From: Leptospira harrisiae
GTDB lineage: Bacteria > Spirochaetota > Leptospiria > Leptospirales > Leptospiraceae
Length of the DNA: 64,000 bases
NCBI RefSeq assembly: GCF_002811945.1
Contig: NZ_NPDX01000002.1
Location: 310,001-374,000, forward strand
Direction of reading: 5' to 3'
Shown piece after piece: positions 43,390-51,929 of the stretch (position 1 is the first letter of the stretch; every line of letters starts with the position of its first letter). The translations under genes were made by a program, and so were the position numbers. A model generated the notes under the pieces. That model was not told where the DNA came from. It made no database searches and worked only from the letters and a program-made list of their open reading frames with translations.

Positions 43390-45277
43390 GAATAATTTCA
43401 ATTTCGGTTCTTGCCCCTTCGGGGAAATTTCTTGTCACTTCAAAACTAAATTCTGTATAAAGATTTTTTAAGCGTTCCTTGATATTTCCAAGAGACCTTG
43501 CTAATAATTTTGTTTTGTCAGAAAGTAAATCTTCAGAAATACCAATTCCGTTGTCATAAACAACAAAACTAAAAACAGAATCCCGAATCATTTTTGCATG
43601 TATAAAAAGTTGGAACTGCTCTTCCGCGGAACCGCGAAACCCATGTTTAAAAGAATTTTCAATAATAGGTTGGAGTAATAATGGAGGAAGAATTACTGAA
43701 GAAAAATCTCCCGATTTTTTAAAATCAATCTGAATTGTATCATAAAATCTTAATTTTTGAAGATGCAAGTAGTCTTCTAAAAAATTCCATTCTTCTTCAA
43801 AAGGAATCCAATCTCTATCAGTTCGATCAGAGATAAATCGATAATTGTTGGCAAGACTTAAGATTGCATCGCCAATTAACTCTGGTTTTATTTTATGAAG
43901 TGCATGGATTGTATTTAGAGAATTGAATAAATAATGAGGACTCATTTTTGTTTGAAGAGTTTTGAGTTGGCTTTCTTTAAGTGATTTTTCTGCTTTTAAT
44001 AAATCTTCTTTGTACACTTGGGCTTTTTGTCTATTAGCAAAAATCGTACGTTCTAAGGCAAAACCTTGAGAGATCACACCAAAAAGTACACCCCAAAGAA
44101 CCACTTTGTTTGTAGAGTTATCATTGGATTTGATTGCAATGAACATTTCAAGGATTACAAGAAGGAGAGTAACACTAAAACCAATAAAATGTCCAAAGGC
44201 ATCTGGATTTCCTTTTTTCCAAGATTCAAAGGTAATATATATTGGTCCAAGAATATTCAAAAGATTGAATAAGATGAAAAAAGTTCTGCTACTAATAAGG
44301 AGTGAATGAGATAGATCATAGAATGGAAGTGAAAAAACCAATATAGTAGTCAATGTGCAAATGAACACATCTAGATAAATAAGTATATCTAGTAATCTAT
44401 AACTTCCGCTTCCAAAGAGACGTCGCACTCCTGATAACATTGGTATAAAGACAAAATTGGAAGATATCGTCGTAAGAATGAATAATGTTTCTGAATTAGT
44501 AAATAAATATCGAATGAGTACGTTGGATGTAAGTCCAAGTAATCCAAAACATAAGGAAAATGCCGCAAAATCAAGAAGTATGTTGTATCGTTTTTTGAAT
44601 TCAATGGAAAATACCAGAGCACATATAATTCCGATCATCAGAAAAAATGAATGAAAGAAAATAGGTGTTAAATTCTTTAAAGCGATTTCTCGGTAGAGTG
44701 CAGTTTGTTTTCCAACTAAATTTTCTACAATTGAGATGAGAAAGAGAATACCTTTTTTGTGATACAATCTTAGGTAATAATATTTTGAATCATCATTAGG
44801 GACTTTGACCCAATCAAACTTGGATTGGAAAATATTGGGAAGTCTTTCTTGTTCTGAAAAATTTCCATACTTAAAAATGGAATCTCCATATTCATTAAAT
44901 ATCTCTATATTCAAGCCGCCATGTTCTAATAATAAAAAAAGATCTTCCTTCCCTTTGGGATTGGGGAATGCTTTCGAACGTAACCAAATAAATTCGGAAT
45001 CTGTAATTCGTTGGAGTTCAGAATCATTGATCCAGCCAAAAATCGATTCCCAATACACTTTATGCATTTTCTGAAAATCAATTTTTCCGTAATCATCAGT
45101 TGGGATATCCCCCACAAAGTATTCTGTATTTTCTGCGAGATAATACTCTGACAAAGAAGTATCTGTCGGTTTTAATAAAGAATATGTATATGACGTTATG
45201 GAGACTGTTATGACAAGTGATAGGAGGCAGATTGATAGAGTTGGTTTTTCTAAAAATCTGCTCCAAAAAGGTTTCAT
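43361..45277 (-). CDS. LytS-type sensor histidine kinase with 7TM input domain
   Basis: A 638-residue protein: an N-terminal membrane anchor and extracytoplasmic domain (about 30-195), seven membrane helices (about 205-405), a coiled linker, a His_kinase domain (PF06580) with LKTLQTKMSPHYLFNSLNTIHALHKI near residue 440 (phospho-acceptor His), and an ATPase domain whose N-box is LLLQPIIENSFKHGF and G-box DNGIGI. Such kinases normally act with LytTR response regulators. The nearest LytTR regulator is at 51188-51925, on the far side of the TonB cluster. The gene is 10 bp downstream of tonB, so it may be cotranscribed with it. Confidence 0.9.
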   Translation of the reverse strand: MKPFWSRFLEKPTLSICLLSLVITVSITSYTYSLLKPTDTSLSEYYLAENTEYFVGDIPTDDYGKIDFQKMHKVYWESIFGWINDSELQRITDSEFIWLRSKAFPNPKGKEDLFLLLEHGGLNIEIFNEYGDSIFKYGNFSEQERLPNIFQSKFDWVKVPNDDSKYYYLRLYHKKGILFLISIVENLVGKQTALYREIALKNLTPIFFHSFFLMIGIICALVFSIEFKKRYNILLDFAAFSLCFGLLGLTSNVLIRYLFTNSETLFILTTISSNFVFIPMLSGVRRLFGSGSYRLLDILIYLDVFICTLTTILVFSLPFYDLSHSLLISSRTFFILFNLLNILGPIYITFESWKKGNPDAFGHFIGFSVTLLLVILEMFIAIKSNDNSTNKVVLWGVLFGVISQGFALERTIFANRQKAQVYKEDLLKAEKSLKESQLKTLQTKMSPHYLFNSLNTIHALHKIKPELIGDAILSLANNYRFISDRTDRDWIPFEEEWNFLEDYLHLQKLRFYDTIQIDFKKSGDFSSVILPPLLLQPIIENSFKHGFRGSAEEQFQLFIHAKMIRDSVFSFVVYDNGIGISEDLLSDKTKLLARSLGNIKERLKNLYTEFSFEVTRNFPEGARTEIEIILNSRVPQIP

Positions 45278-45287
45278 GAAACTAGCG

Positions 45288-45941
45288 TTAGTCTTCTAGG
45301 GAAAATAAAATTGGAAGTCTGTGTGCCATTTTTTTGGGTTGTCCTTGCACATAACCAGGGCTAAAACGAACACGTTTGATGAGTTTCATAGCTGCCTCTT
45401 CGAATCCGTATCCAGCTCGACCAGATACAATTTTAGCAGATTGAAGACTTCCATCTTCATTTACTTGTACTAGTAAAACAACTTGTTTCTCAACGATATT
45501 TGCCGCCTTAGCTTGCGGAGGAAAATATTCCTTTAAATCAAAATCAATGATTGCAGTTGGCATCTTGTCTCCATTGAAAGAAAAAAGATATCCATCTTTG
45601 TCAGTCCCATTTCCAGAAAGTTGGTTTGGATTGAGATCTGAGTTGTCCGGTTCGTCGGCTTTGTCTTTGTTACTTCCTTCTACCCATTCTTGTTTTTCTA
45701 CTGGTGCAGGGGAAGAAGTACCACCAATAAGTTCTGGAGGAATTTCCTCAAAACTTACATCCACATCTTCGAAGGTTGATTCTTCAACAACCTCATCACC
45801 ACGTAATTGACTAATCTTATAACCGGCGTAAGTTGCGGTATGGACAAACAAACTACCAATCAAACAAATATGAAATAAACGTTCTTTATTTTGTTTGATG
45901 GAATGTTTGAGTGAAACCAATAATTCCGCAAGGCGTTTCAT
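45288..45941 (-). CDS. tonB: TonB energy-transducing protein
   Basis: A 217-residue protein with a short cytoplasmic tail, one membrane helix (about 23-42), a Pro/Glu/Asp-containing periplasmic linker and a C-terminal TonB domain: VLLVQVNEDGSLQSAKIVSG, GYGFEEAAMKLIKRVRFSPG. It transmits proton-motive force from ExbB/ExbD to an outer-membrane receptor. It overlaps exbD by 4 bp in a single operon. The spacer is not especially Pro-rich, which is common outside Proteobacteria. Confidence 0.9.
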   Translation of the reverse strand: MKRLAELLVSLKHSIKQNKERLFHICLIGSLFVHTATYAGYKISQLRGDEVVEESTFEDVDVSFEEIPPELIGGTSSPAPVEKQEWVEGSNKDKADEPDNSDLNPNQLSGNGTDKDGYLFSFNGDKMPTAIIDFDLKEYFPPQAKAANIVEKQVVLLVQVNEDGSLQSAKIVSGRAGYGFEEAAMKLIKRVRFSPGYVQGQPKKMAHRLPILFSLED

Positions 45942-46339
45942 TTTTTTACACTGAGGGCAATTTTTGTAACACCCGCTTTTCGGATGATTCCCATCAGCTC
46001 CGTAATTTTTCCATAAGGGAGGCTTTCGTCTGCAGAAAGAGTTAAACGCATGTTAGGTCTAATTTTTGCTTCTCTTTCAAGATTGCGAACTAAACCTGAA
46101 ATGTCCGTGTCTTTCCCTTCTAAGAGAATTGCACCTGTTTTTGTTAGTGCTACTTGGACTGATTCCGCAACGTTCGGGTCAGCAGCTTGCACTTTTGGTA
46201 AATTAATATTTAAACTTTCTTTTTTAAGGAAGTTTGCAGTTACCATAAAAATAACGAGTAGTACTAAGATCACATCCACCATGGGTGTGATGTTGATACT
46301 TCCAATTTCTTCGTCTTGAGAACCTGATGCACCAGCCAT
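45938..46339 (-). CDS. exbD: ExbD biopolymer transport protein
   Basis: A 133-residue protein with one membrane helix carrying the conserved Asp (D22 in INITPMVDVILVLLVIFMVTA), which is needed for proton-driven energization. The periplasmic domain is of usual size (ALTKTGAILLEGKD, LTLSADESLPYGKITELM). It partners ExbB and TonB, encoded on either side with minimal gaps. Confidence 0.93.
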   Translation of the reverse strand: MAGASGSQDEEIGSINITPMVDVILVLLVIFMVTANFLKKESLNINLPKVQAADPNVAESVQVALTKTGAILLEGKDTDISGLVRNLEREAKIRPNMRLTLSADESLPYGKITELMGIIRKAGVTKIALSVKK

Positions 46340-46341
46340 AA

Positions 46342-46956
46342 TTATACCTTTGTCTTATTCATTTGATAAGAGAGTAGTTCTTTTTTCAGAATTTCCAAAT
46401 TCTGTAGGATGACTTTGGATTTTCTAGAAAAATAATTATTAGCCATTACCACAGGAATGGCGACTGCAAGACCCGCTGCTGTTGCAAGGAGTGCAGTCGA
46501 AATTGACCGCATGACCACTTCAGCACCAGAACTTCCTAAAGTTCCCAATCCATAGAATGCTTTGATGACACCGAGAACCGTTCCTAATAATCCGATAAAT
46601 GGAGCATTGTTACCCAATGTATTTAAGATTGGTAACCGTTTTTCTAATTCCAATTTTTCGGATAAAATTTGGCCATCTAAACTTTCATCTAATCCTTTTC
46701 TGCCAAGTTTCAATTGGTTTAAAGCAAATTGAATGAATCGTGTGTAAATTGATTCTTCACCTGCATCAGTTTTCCAGTGAATTTCTGGTTCTTCTTGTAA
46801 GGAAGTTCTAACTTCCGTTAAATAGTCCTCGTTTTTTTTACCTAGAGATTTTTTGTAATAAATTAACCTCTCAGCAAATACTGCCAGTGCGATCACACTC
46901 GCCACTGCCATTGCAATAAAAACTAATTCTTCACCTATTTCTACATACTCTTGCAT
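46342..46956 (-). CDS. exbB: ExbB/TolQ/MotA family proton-channel protein
   Basis: ATG 46956 is preferred to the longer frame because GGAGG lies immediately before it and the extra 27 residues would overlap the previous gene and be unlike the family. The 204-residue protein has a first membrane helix (about 9-30), a large cytoplasmic loop, and the two final helices that hold the family signature (APFIGLLGTVLGVIKAF, ALLATAAGLAVAIPVVM). It forms the proton channel with ExbD. Confidence 0.92.
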   Translation of the reverse strand: MQEYVEIGEELVFIAMAVASVIALAVFAERLIYYKKSLGKKNEDYLTEVRTSLQEEPEIHWKTDAGEESIYTRFIQFALNQLKLGRKGLDESLDGQILSEKLELEKRLPILNTLGNNAPFIGLLGTVLGVIKAFYGLGTLGSSGAEVVMRSISTALLATAAGLAVAIPVVMANNYFSRKSKVILQNLEILKKELLSYQMNKTKV

Positions 46957-46957
46957 A

Positions 46958-47458
46958 TTATCCTCCGTTTTGAATGTTATTAAATAATAAATATAATGGA
47001 ATTTGATCGTTACTAATTTGATTGTTTGTGGATGCAAAACATGATCGCAAACAGGAAATTACTGTAGTCGATGTTAAACTAGATTCAATCAAATTGGCAA
47101 TAGTTGATTGTGCACAAATTCCAGATGATGTTTTTGATTTCCAATCAGTAACTTGGCAATTGAACGAACAAGTTTGTGCAATTCCAGACATATTTTTGTA
47201 AATCGAACTAATCAATCCTTGGCATGTTGCAGTTTTTGTTGCTGCCGGTGTGTCTGTAAAACTTCCCCCTGCAGCAGTCGCATAAGCCTTGAAACAAAGA
47301 TCTTTGTTTGTAATCGCTGATTCACATGTCTCTTGAGGTGCGTTTGGTGTAGTTAGGTATTGTAATAACACCGTTTCCTTATATGAATCTTCAAATTTTT
47401 TAGATTCAGTGCAAGAGGAGATCATCACAATGCCAAATATAATTGCTAAAAACTTCAT
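46958..47458 (-). CDS. Cysteine-rich putative lipoprotein between TonB receptor and ExbB
   Basis: A 166-residue lipoprotein (signal MKFLAIIFGIVMISSCTES) with around nine further cysteines in the mature region (e.g. QTCSFNCQVTD, ISCLRSCFAS), which suggests several disulfide bonds. I do not recognise the family. It overlaps the TonB-dependent receptor gene by one base and exbB begins one base after it, so it belongs to the TonB operon and probably serves the same uptake process. Confidence 0.65.
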   Translation of the reverse strand: MKFLAIIFGIVMISSCTESKKFEDSYKETVLLQYLTTPNAPQETCESAITNKDLCFKAYATAAGGSFTDTPAATKTATCQGLISSIYKNMSGIAQTCSFNCQVTDWKSKTSSGICAQSTIANLIESSLTSTTVISCLRSCFASTNNQISNDQIPLYLLFNNIQNGG

Positions 47459-49974
47459 TAGAAATGCACCTCCATTCCAACGTTAAAGAATGGGATCACT
47501 GTTCCACCTGGCAGTTGTAAGGTTCCAAATGTGTCATTTTCTTTGGGGTTTGTAGCAGAAAAAGGTCTAGAGTTATCGAAATCATATCCATTTTTATTTT
47601 TTCTCATATAAACGTTTACGATTTCTAGATACCAGTTTAAATATCCCCAAGAATAATTTTCAAATATATCAAATCGAATGTCGAACCTATGAAAATCTGT
47701 TCCGCGTTTTACATATCCGTATTCTGATGTGTAAGGGTTGTTGGAATATTGTGGATTCCAATAAGTGAGTCCATTTAGAGGATTTGAAAATTTACCGCCG
47801 TCATCCCCGACAACTGGACGAGTTGGAATCGCTGTTAAATAACTCCATCGACCCCCAATTTGGTAACCTTCGCTCACCCTCCAACCATAAATAAAATTGG
47901 CAACATGAGTTCTATCCCAGGGTGCTAACTGTTCGACTGAATTTGGAAAGTATGCGGCAAGAATTTTTCTTTCGATTCCACCTACTTGTGTATTATCCCC
48001 TTCATAAACTTGATATAAGTTTGTGTTTTGAAATGATTGAGACCAAGTATAGGAAATCCAACCGAACCAGTCTCTTGTGCCAGGACGCGCATTTTTACGA
48101 ATTAATAGTTCATATCCATGTGACCATCCAGACGCTCTGTTTGAATAGTTTAATGGACGATTGGCGACGATAGGTTGTGTTAACCATTGCCCTTTATCCG
48201 GGTTTAATCCAACGGGAGTGGAAACATATGGATCATCAATGATAGTATCAGTGAATTGGTTTTTGAATACTTCCATTTTCACTTGCCAAACTTGATCTAT
48301 TTTTTGGTCAATCCCTGCACTTACCTTTCTTGCTCTTTCAAAACGTAAATCAGGGTTTCCTGTTTCTGAATTGAAATTTGTTGTTAAAGGAAATCTTGAA
48401 ACATCTCCACCACTTCCATAAATAGTCATACCTTTCCCAACTTCTGGGAAGGTATAAGAAGCAGTGGCCCTTGGAGTTAAAGCACCGTTTCCAGTAACTT
48501 GCACATAGTCGTAACGTGCACCAGGTTCAAATACAAAATTTCCAAATTTAAAGTGTAGAGTCGTATATGCATTGTAATAAGGTGAATTTCCTTGTATGCT
48601 GATAGGTCGACCTACGAAGTCTGGATTTGCAGAATTATAAGGGTTAGGTGATGGATTGGTTGGGTCGCGTAATGCCACTTCCGTTCCATAATCTCTAAAG
48701 GAAAACTTTCTGACTTCCGTACCAAAATCAACTTTTAGAAACTTTGTTGCTGTCCAATACGCATCTTGGCGAACACCGACATAACTTCCTCTTTGGTATT
48801 GTTTACCTTGGATGGTTCCAAATCCAACGTTGTATTCACCAATAGGGTCAAAGTTAATCAAAGTAACACGGTTCTGGAATTTATCACCAGGAATCCAGGT
48901 GTATCTTAATGCAGTTGTCCGAAAACTTTGTCCAAAACTTGCTTTGGCTCCACTAAGAAGTGCAAAGGCAGAAGTTGTTGGGTCGTTTGCAGGTTTGTTC
49001 GGAACATTAATCGCAAAGTTGTCTTGTGCTGTTAAGTTATAAAAAGATATTTGGTGTTCGGGTGTGAAGTTATGAACGTATTTAATTTGTGAGTCGTTAT
49101 AACGAGGTAGACGAATTCCTTCAGGCAATAGACCAGTCGCTCCTAACGATTTATCCAGATATCCAAGTTTACCAGCAATTGCTAGATAACCTTTTCCACC
49201 TGAAGTGGGTGTGGCAGCGTAAGCAGTTGTATTCCATAGGGAAACCTGAAATGCACCTTTTGTTTTTTGAACAGAATCAATAGTTTCAATTTCAATGATA
49301 CCGCCAGTCGCATTATTAAAGTTTGCTGGATATGCACCTGAATATAAATCTATAGATTTGATTAAATCATTATGAATGACAGATGTTAGTCCATCTAAGT
49401 GGAATGGATATAAAATAGGAAGGTCGTCATAAAGATATGTGTTTGCATTTGGGTTGGCACCACGTACAATGATTCCGTTTGCCCCACCACCAAATCCGAT
49501 ATTCGGAATGACACCTGGAAGTGTTTCTAATGCACGCAGAGCTTCACCAAAAGTTCCTGGCATTCGTTTGATTTCTTCGTAACGAACCTTAGTTCGTGAG
49601 GCTACAGTTTTTTCCCGTTCCCCTTCTACGACGATTCCAGTTTTTGGAGCACTTGCTTTTTTTTCGGTGTAAATGGTGCGAGATTCATCTTCTGATCCCA
49701 CAGAAATTTTTATTTCTTGGATACCTGTGTCACGTAACAAGCGCAAAGTGTACTCGCCAGAAGATGGAAAATCAAGAGTAACATTTCCTTCTGCGTCTGT
49801 TTGCGCAAATTTTTTTGTTTCGAAAATCAAAACAGATAAATTCTTTTCTGCAATTTCCTTTTTAGGGTTGATGAGTTTTGCGCGAATACTCACCGCAAGT
49901 AGCGGGGATCCGAAACAAAAAAGGAAAATCCCAAATAAGAAAGGTTTATTTAATTTGAATTTTGCTGAGTTCAT
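47458..49974 (-). CDS. TonB-dependent outer-membrane receptor
   Basis: An 838-residue receptor with a signal peptide (PFLFGIFLFCFGSPLLA), a carboxypeptidase-regulatory-like domain (about 30-115: DAEGNVTLDFPSSGEYTLRLL), a plug (about 125-245; GTFGEALRALETLPGVIPN, IIVRGANPNANTYLYDDLPI, GGIIEIET) and a barrel ending with aromatic ...FFNVGMEVHF. The substrate is unclear: no siderophore or heme motif is evident. The operon also encodes ExbB/ExbD/TonB, three small lipoproteins upstream and one downstream. The cobalamin riboswitch is far away on another operon, so B12 uptake is not supported here. Confidence 0.92.
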   Translation of the reverse strand: MNSAKFKLNKPFLFGIFLFCFGSPLLAVSIRAKLINPKKEIAEKNLSVLIFETKKFAQTDAEGNVTLDFPSSGEYTLRLLRDTGIQEIKISVGSEDESRTIYTEKKASAPKTGIVVEGEREKTVASRTKVRYEEIKRMPGTFGEALRALETLPGVIPNIGFGGGANGIIVRGANPNANTYLYDDLPILYPFHLDGLTSVIHNDLIKSIDLYSGAYPANFNNATGGIIEIETIDSVQKTKGAFQVSLWNTTAYAATPTSGGKGYLAIAGKLGYLDKSLGATGLLPEGIRLPRYNDSQIKYVHNFTPEHQISFYNLTAQDNFAINVPNKPANDPTTSAFALLSGAKASFGQSFRTTALRYTWIPGDKFQNRVTLINFDPIGEYNVGFGTIQGKQYQRGSYVGVRQDAYWTATKFLKVDFGTEVRKFSFRDYGTEVALRDPTNPSPNPYNSANPDFVGRPISIQGNSPYYNAYTTLHFKFGNFVFEPGARYDYVQVTGNGALTPRATASYTFPEVGKGMTIYGSGGDVSRFPLTTNFNSETGNPDLRFERARKVSAGIDQKIDQVWQVKMEVFKNQFTDTIIDDPYVSTPVGLNPDKGQWLTQPIVANRPLNYSNRASGWSHGYELLIRKNARPGTRDWFGWISYTWSQSFQNTNLYQVYEGDNTQVGGIERKILAAYFPNSVEQLAPWDRTHVANFIYGWRVSEGYQIGGRWSYLTAIPTRPVVGDDGGKFSNPLNGLTYWNPQYSNNPYTSEYGYVKRGTDFHRFDIRFDIFENYSWGYLNWYLEIVNVYMRKNKNGYDFDNSRPFSATNPKENDTFGTLQLPGGTVIPFFNVGMEVHF

Positions 49975-50287
49975 TGAAGTTTAAATACCAAGGGATATCT
50001 CCCGTTTCTTGTTCGAGGTAAATGAGGGTGCAAGGTAATGGATATCCAAGAAATGGACATTCTGTACGTGTAATCGCAATAGTACAAAAATCTAAATTTC
50101 TTTGGATTGGTTTATTTACTATCACTAGAGGTGGATTGGGAATAGGATTTCCGCATTTTTCTGAAGCAAATTTTGCAGCAGCATACACTTGGCTTTGCGC
50201 ATCATTTGTGTCTACTCGATCGACACCTGGGCCACAGTTGATAAAAAATATTGCGATAACAATTAAAAAACCATTTAGAGTTTTCAT
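49946..50287 (-). CDS. Small putative lipoprotein
   Basis: A 113-residue lipoprotein (MKTLNGFLIVIAIFFINCGPG, lipobox INC). The mature part has four cysteines (KCGNP, DFCTI, TECPF, LPCTL) spaced as in small disulfide-bonded proteins. I do not recognise the family. It overlaps the TonB receptor gene by 29 bp and the preceding lipoprotein gene by 4 bp, so it is part of the same operon. Confidence 0.6.
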   Translation of the reverse strand: MKTLNGFLIVIAIFFINCGPGVDRVDTNDAQSQVYAAAKFASEKCGNPIPNPPLVIVNKPIQRNLDFCTIAITRTECPFLGYPLPCTLIYLEQETGDIPWYLNFNELSKIQIK

Positions 50288-50682
50288 TTGTTACCCTTGA
50301 TAGTTGGTGTTTCGGTTTCTTCTGGTTGACCAACGACATCTGCAGTAACATTTATCACTGTTACGAGTCCTAAAGGAAAATAAGCTTTATCTTCTCTTTG
50401 GATTTTGATATTAATTAGAGTTTTTCCTGTAGGATATTTTTCTAGAATTTGACTCATCGCTAGTTCTACATTAGGTGCCTTAGTGACAGGAAACATTCCT
50501 AATAAATAAAATGCTGAGTCTTGTCCTTTGCCTTTGCCAAGAATTTTATAATCTGTGGAACGAACGACCGTCGCAGAATCGTATAAGTAAATGTCTTTTG
50601 GGACATGAGAACCGATACAACCTAACGCCATTATCATTGCAGAAAAAAAACTAATAAAGATTCTGAGAATGGAAGTTTTCAT
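50284..50682 (-). CDS. Putative lipoprotein of the TonB-receptor operon
   Basis: A 132-residue lipoprotein (signal ending MALGCIG). The mature domain, with STDYKILGKGKGQDSAFYLLGMFPV and VELAMSQILEKYPTGKTLINIKIQRE, follows the same plan as the next upstream lipoprotein. Small TRL-like domains (a hydrophobic strand, then LIN-I) show this arrangement, but I cannot name the family with confidence. It starts 8 bp after the upstream gene ends. Confidence 0.6.
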   Translation of the reverse strand: MKTSILRIFISFFSAMIMALGCIGSHVPKDIYLYDSATVVRSTDYKILGKGKGQDSAFYLLGMFPVTKAPNVELAMSQILEKYPTGKTLINIKIQREDKAYFPLGLVTVINVTADVVGQPEETETPTIKGNK

Positions 50683-50690
50683 TCGTAATA

Positions 50691-51062
50691 CTATTTTTTG
50701 TTTTTAGTTGTTGTTTGTGAGCCAAAACGAACCAAATCACCTTTGATTGTAAATCGATAACGAGTTAGCGGTCCAAAAATTGATTTATCATTCCAATAAC
50801 GAATATTCACGAGTGCATCGCCAGAATCTTCTTCCATAACTTTTTCATATAAATCAGTGATGGGTGGTTCCGTGAAAGGTAACCCAAAGAGAATAAAATC
50901 CAATGCATACCATGTAAAGGTTTTCTCTACAGTTTTGACAGTTTCGTAAGGAGTATTAGGGATTGGTTTATTACTCGTAGCAATTCCTACGGAAGAGGAA
51001 GCACAATTGTTTAAAACTAAGGATAAAAAGAAAATGCAGGTAATGGCGATAATTTGTTTCAT
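50691..51062 (-). CDS. Putative lipoprotein, first gene of the TonB-receptor operon
   Basis: A 123-residue lipoprotein (MKQIIAITCIFFLSLVLNNCASS). It shares with its downstream neighbour a layout of FxxY-ALDFILFGLPF and SGDALVNIRYWNDKSIFGPLTRY, suggesting paralogy (a small domain with a conserved 'A/T-LVNI' strand). Function unknown. It is preceded by 125 bp with no gene, the likely promoter region of this operon, beyond which lies the LytTR response-regulator gene on the same strand. Confidence 0.6.
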   Translation of the reverse strand: MKQIIAITCIFFLSLVLNNCASSSVGIATSNKPIPNTPYETVKTVEKTFTWYALDFILFGLPFTEPPITDLYEKVMEEDSGDALVNIRYWNDKSIFGPLTRYRFTIKGDLVRFGSQTTTKNKK

Positions 51063-51187
51063 AAAAGACTCCGTCCAAGTCCAAATCGCATTTTAGTGAG
51101 ATTGGTCAATGGAATATTTGCACTAACGTTGATTAACTACTTAACTTGGAATGAACGCTACATATTCCGGAGTGAAACGAGAATTAG

Positions 51188-51925
51188 TTATAATTTGAGA
51201 GCTTCTTTTAGATTTTGTGCAAAGGATCTTCCAACAGGTAAAGTTGTTTCATCCTCATTTTTTAGTTGGATTGTATAGGATCCACCTTTGTCATAACGAA
51301 GGCTTGCCACAAAATCCAAATTAACCAAAAATCCTTTGTGAATTCTAAGAAAGTTTTTTGAAGGTAATTTTTCTTCAATTTCTTTGAGTAATTTTGCGGT
51401 TTCATAATCTTTTTGTGAAGTATGAATCACACAACTTTTGTTATTTGCAGAAATAAATTGAATGTCTTGAAAAGGTAATAGAAATACAGCAGAATCTGAC
51501 TGAATTTTAAGATTTGTTGAATTTTCTGAAAATTGAGTTTTTGTATGTTTTGATTCTTGCAAAAAACGTAATGCTTTATCCACCGATTTTCGAAATCGTT
51601 CAAATGAAAAAGGTTTTAACAAATAATCGGTCGCATCCAAATCAAAGGCCTCTACCGCATGTTCGCTATAGGCAGTTGTAATAATAAAAAATGTATTTTT
51701 GTTATGTTCCTTTCTTAAAATATCCATCCCACTGATTGCAGGCAGGTTGATATCCATAAAAACCAAATCAAATTGTTTTTCTTTTAGAAGATTTAATGCT
51801 TTATCACCACTTTCAGCAATCCCAGAAAGTTTTAATTCTGAACAATTCATTATATAATCCATCATGAGCATCCTTGCTGGATATTCATCTTCAATGATTA
51901 ATACGGAGTAAGTGGATGATTCCAT
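51188..51925 (-). CDS. LytTR-family DNA-binding response regulator
   Basis: A 245-residue regulator: receiver domain at residues 5-125 with acidic residues near 12-13 (IIEDE), phospho-acceptor Asp at 58 (LVFMDINLPAISG) and TTAYSEH, then a LytTR DNA-binding domain at ~140-240 (FISANNKSCVIHTSQKDYETAKLLKEIE, LRIHKGFLVNLDFV). It follows the PP2C-phosphatase gene by 4 bp. A LytS-type kinase that could phosphorylate it is encoded 6 kb away (43361-45277) on the same strand. Confidence 0.92.
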   Translation of the reverse strand: MESSTYSVLIIEDEYPARMLMMDYIMNCSELKLSGIAESGDKALNLLKEKQFDLVFMDINLPAISGMDILRKEHNKNTFFIITTAYSEHAVEAFDLDATDYLLKPFSFERFRKSVDKALRFLQESKHTKTQFSENSTNLKIQSDSAVFLLPFQDIQFISANNKSCVIHTSQKDYETAKLLKEIEEKLPSKNFLRIHKGFLVNLDFVASLRYDKGGSYTIQLKNEDETTLPVGRSFAQNLKEALKL

Positions 51926-51929
51926 TGTT

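Noticed and set aside
47458..49974. BtuB (cobalamin receptor) identity for the TonB-dependent receptor
   Set aside because: No cobalamin riboswitch lies upstream of its operon; the only one seen controls the lipoproteins at 23.8-25.4 kb.
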